The notes beneath the pieces are model-generated. The model made no database searches, was not told where the DNA came from, and saw only the letters and a list, made by a program, of their open reading frames with translations. The translations under genes were made by a program, and so were the position numbers. From Pseudomonas japonica (lineage in GTDB: Bacteria > Pseudomonadota > Gammaproteobacteria > Pseudomonadales > Pseudomonadaceae): a DNA stretch of 64,000 nucleotides. Positions 63,266 to 64,000 of this stretch are shown here, piece by piece. Each line of letters begins with the position of its first letter. Positions within the stretch are counted from its first letter, which is position 1. The DNA lies in contig NZ_FZOL01000024.1 of NCBI RefSeq assembly GCF_900188455.1, positions 50,234 to 114,233 on the forward strand, written 5' to 3'.

Positions 63266-64000
63266 TTATTGATACCACCCTTGTTTTTCGTTGATTCGAT
63301 GCATCATGGCTCTTGCGCTTTCAAGGGCTTCTTCGGTAAAGCCGTCCTCAAGTAAATATGGTGTTATCGCCTCAAAGTTGCTGTCCACTGCAGCGCGAAG
63401 ATTACTCGCATCCAATAGCTGTTTTCTCCGGCTATTTCGACCGCCATAAGTTTCGCTGAACCTCTGATGGACTTTGGCTGGAATCGCAATGCTTGCCACA
63501 CCGTTCAAATAATCGTCGCTAGTAGCAACGTCCGCTATATTGGCCCCGATGAAACGCTTGATCGCCGCTCGTGATGGCATGTGATCCACATGAAGTCCAT
63601 TCCGTGGTCTTCCCTTGAATGCCCCGTAGACATCGACTTCCAACGCTTCAACCGCCGGCTTGGCAAACACCAGATAAAGCGGTGGCGCCCCCGAATCCGC
63701 CGGGAACGTCAGGATCACGTCCTGCCAGGTGATGTCCTCGGCATCGTGTCCGGGATAGGTGGTGATCTGGCTGTTCCGCCCCGTGGGGATCGGGTGAACC
63801 AGGATGTTGTCCAGCACATCCGGTCGCGCGCCGGGATAGGTGGTCGGCGCCGTCACCAGCGGACCGTTGTTGGGTGTCCAGGTGATGGTCAGGCCGCCGA
63901 GGCGCGCCTCCATCGCGCTTTTGTCGGCATTCCAGTTGGCCTGCCTGACCGCTACCCGGTCCTCACCGCCGTAATGGCTGAAGGTATGGAAGCCATGGAT
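63266..64000 (-). CDS. S-type pyocin-like bacteriocin, C-terminal part (cut by window edge)
   Basis: The frame is open to the window edge (245 codons), so the true start is outside. The visible part first shows the pyocin/colicin translocation domain (GFHTFSHYGGEDRVAVRQANW, ILVHPIPTGRNSQI, DVILTFPADSG, PPLYLVFA). A cytotoxic domain follows with HVDHMPSRAA, IPAKVHQRFSETYGGRN and an Asp-containing helix. The paired His/Asp residues suggest a metal-dependent nuclease-like toxin, but the activity is not proven. The receptor-binding N terminus lies beyond the window. Confidence 0.85.
   Translation of the reverse strand: MHGFHTFSHYGGEDRVAVRQANWNADKSAMEARLGGLTITWTPNNGPLVTAPTTYPGARPDVLDNILVHPIPTGRNSQITTYPGHDAEDITWQDVILTFPADSGAPPLYLVFAKPAVEALEVDVYGAFKGRPRNGLHVDHMPSRAAIKRFIGANIADVATSDDYLNGVASIAIPAKVHQRFSETYGGRNSRRKQLLDASNLRAAVDSNFEAITPYLLEDGFTEEALESARAMMHRINEKQGWYQ

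Overview
The window is high-GC (about two thirds G+C by eye) gammaproteobacterial chromosome, and gene content and order (hemA-prfA-prmC-moeB facing a TPR lipoprotein-lolB-ispE-tRNA-Gln-prs-rplY-pth-ychF) point to Pseudomonas, probably near the P. aeruginosa / P. nitroreducens / P. citronellolis side of the genus. The species is an inference from memory.

Layout. 1-10.8 kb is conserved core: haem precursor synthesis, translation termination, outer-membrane lipoprotein insertion, isoprenoid and PRPP synthesis and ribosome maintenance. The last third of ispE is strikingly AT-richer than the rest. 11.1-16.0 kb is an accessory block: a WYL-domain regulator heads a tight operon for a glycine-zipper membrane protein, a large protein joining an HNH-like motif to C-terminal membrane segments, and a cysteine-cluster protein; a JAMM/JAB-domain gene converges on it. 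16.3-20.6 kb has an acyl-CoA synthetase, a chemoreceptor, and a scar made of a LysR gene tail and a large inverted repeat.

20.6-29.1 kb is a coherent alcohol-oxidation locus. A sigma54 activator diverges from an outer-membrane protein, a periplasmic PQQ- and haem-containing alcohol dehydrogenase and pqqABCDE. The shared upstream region carries paired dyads and a near-consensus -24/-12 promoter. 29.2-34.8 kb holds xenA/arsR, a small gene with a highly structured leader, MFS/tetR with twin operators and a second MFS gene. 35.2-38.3 kb has three tandem genes of delta-60-repeat type, each preceded by the same promoter-proximal motif. A diguanylate cyclase and tRNA-Met follow.

40.2-50.3 kb reads as one cell-surface-to-cytoplasm import system on the minus strand: ECF sigma, FecR-type regulator, TonB-dependent transducer-receptor, then yejABEF peptide ABC transporter 57 bp downstream. 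50.6-54.6 kb is methionine synthesis (metE divergent from a methylenetetrahydrofolate reductase). 54.7-61.6 kb contains a thiolase tail remnant, a TetR/acyl-CoA dehydrogenase pair, an NmrA-like reductase, a small membrane protein and a MalT-type regulator. The window ends in a bacteriocin locus: the C-terminal part of an S-type pyocin-like toxin, two related immunity-type genes plus a remnant of a third, and two copies of a TonB-receptor tail with its terminator.

No rRNA, CRISPR array, intact insertion sequence or prophage was seen.
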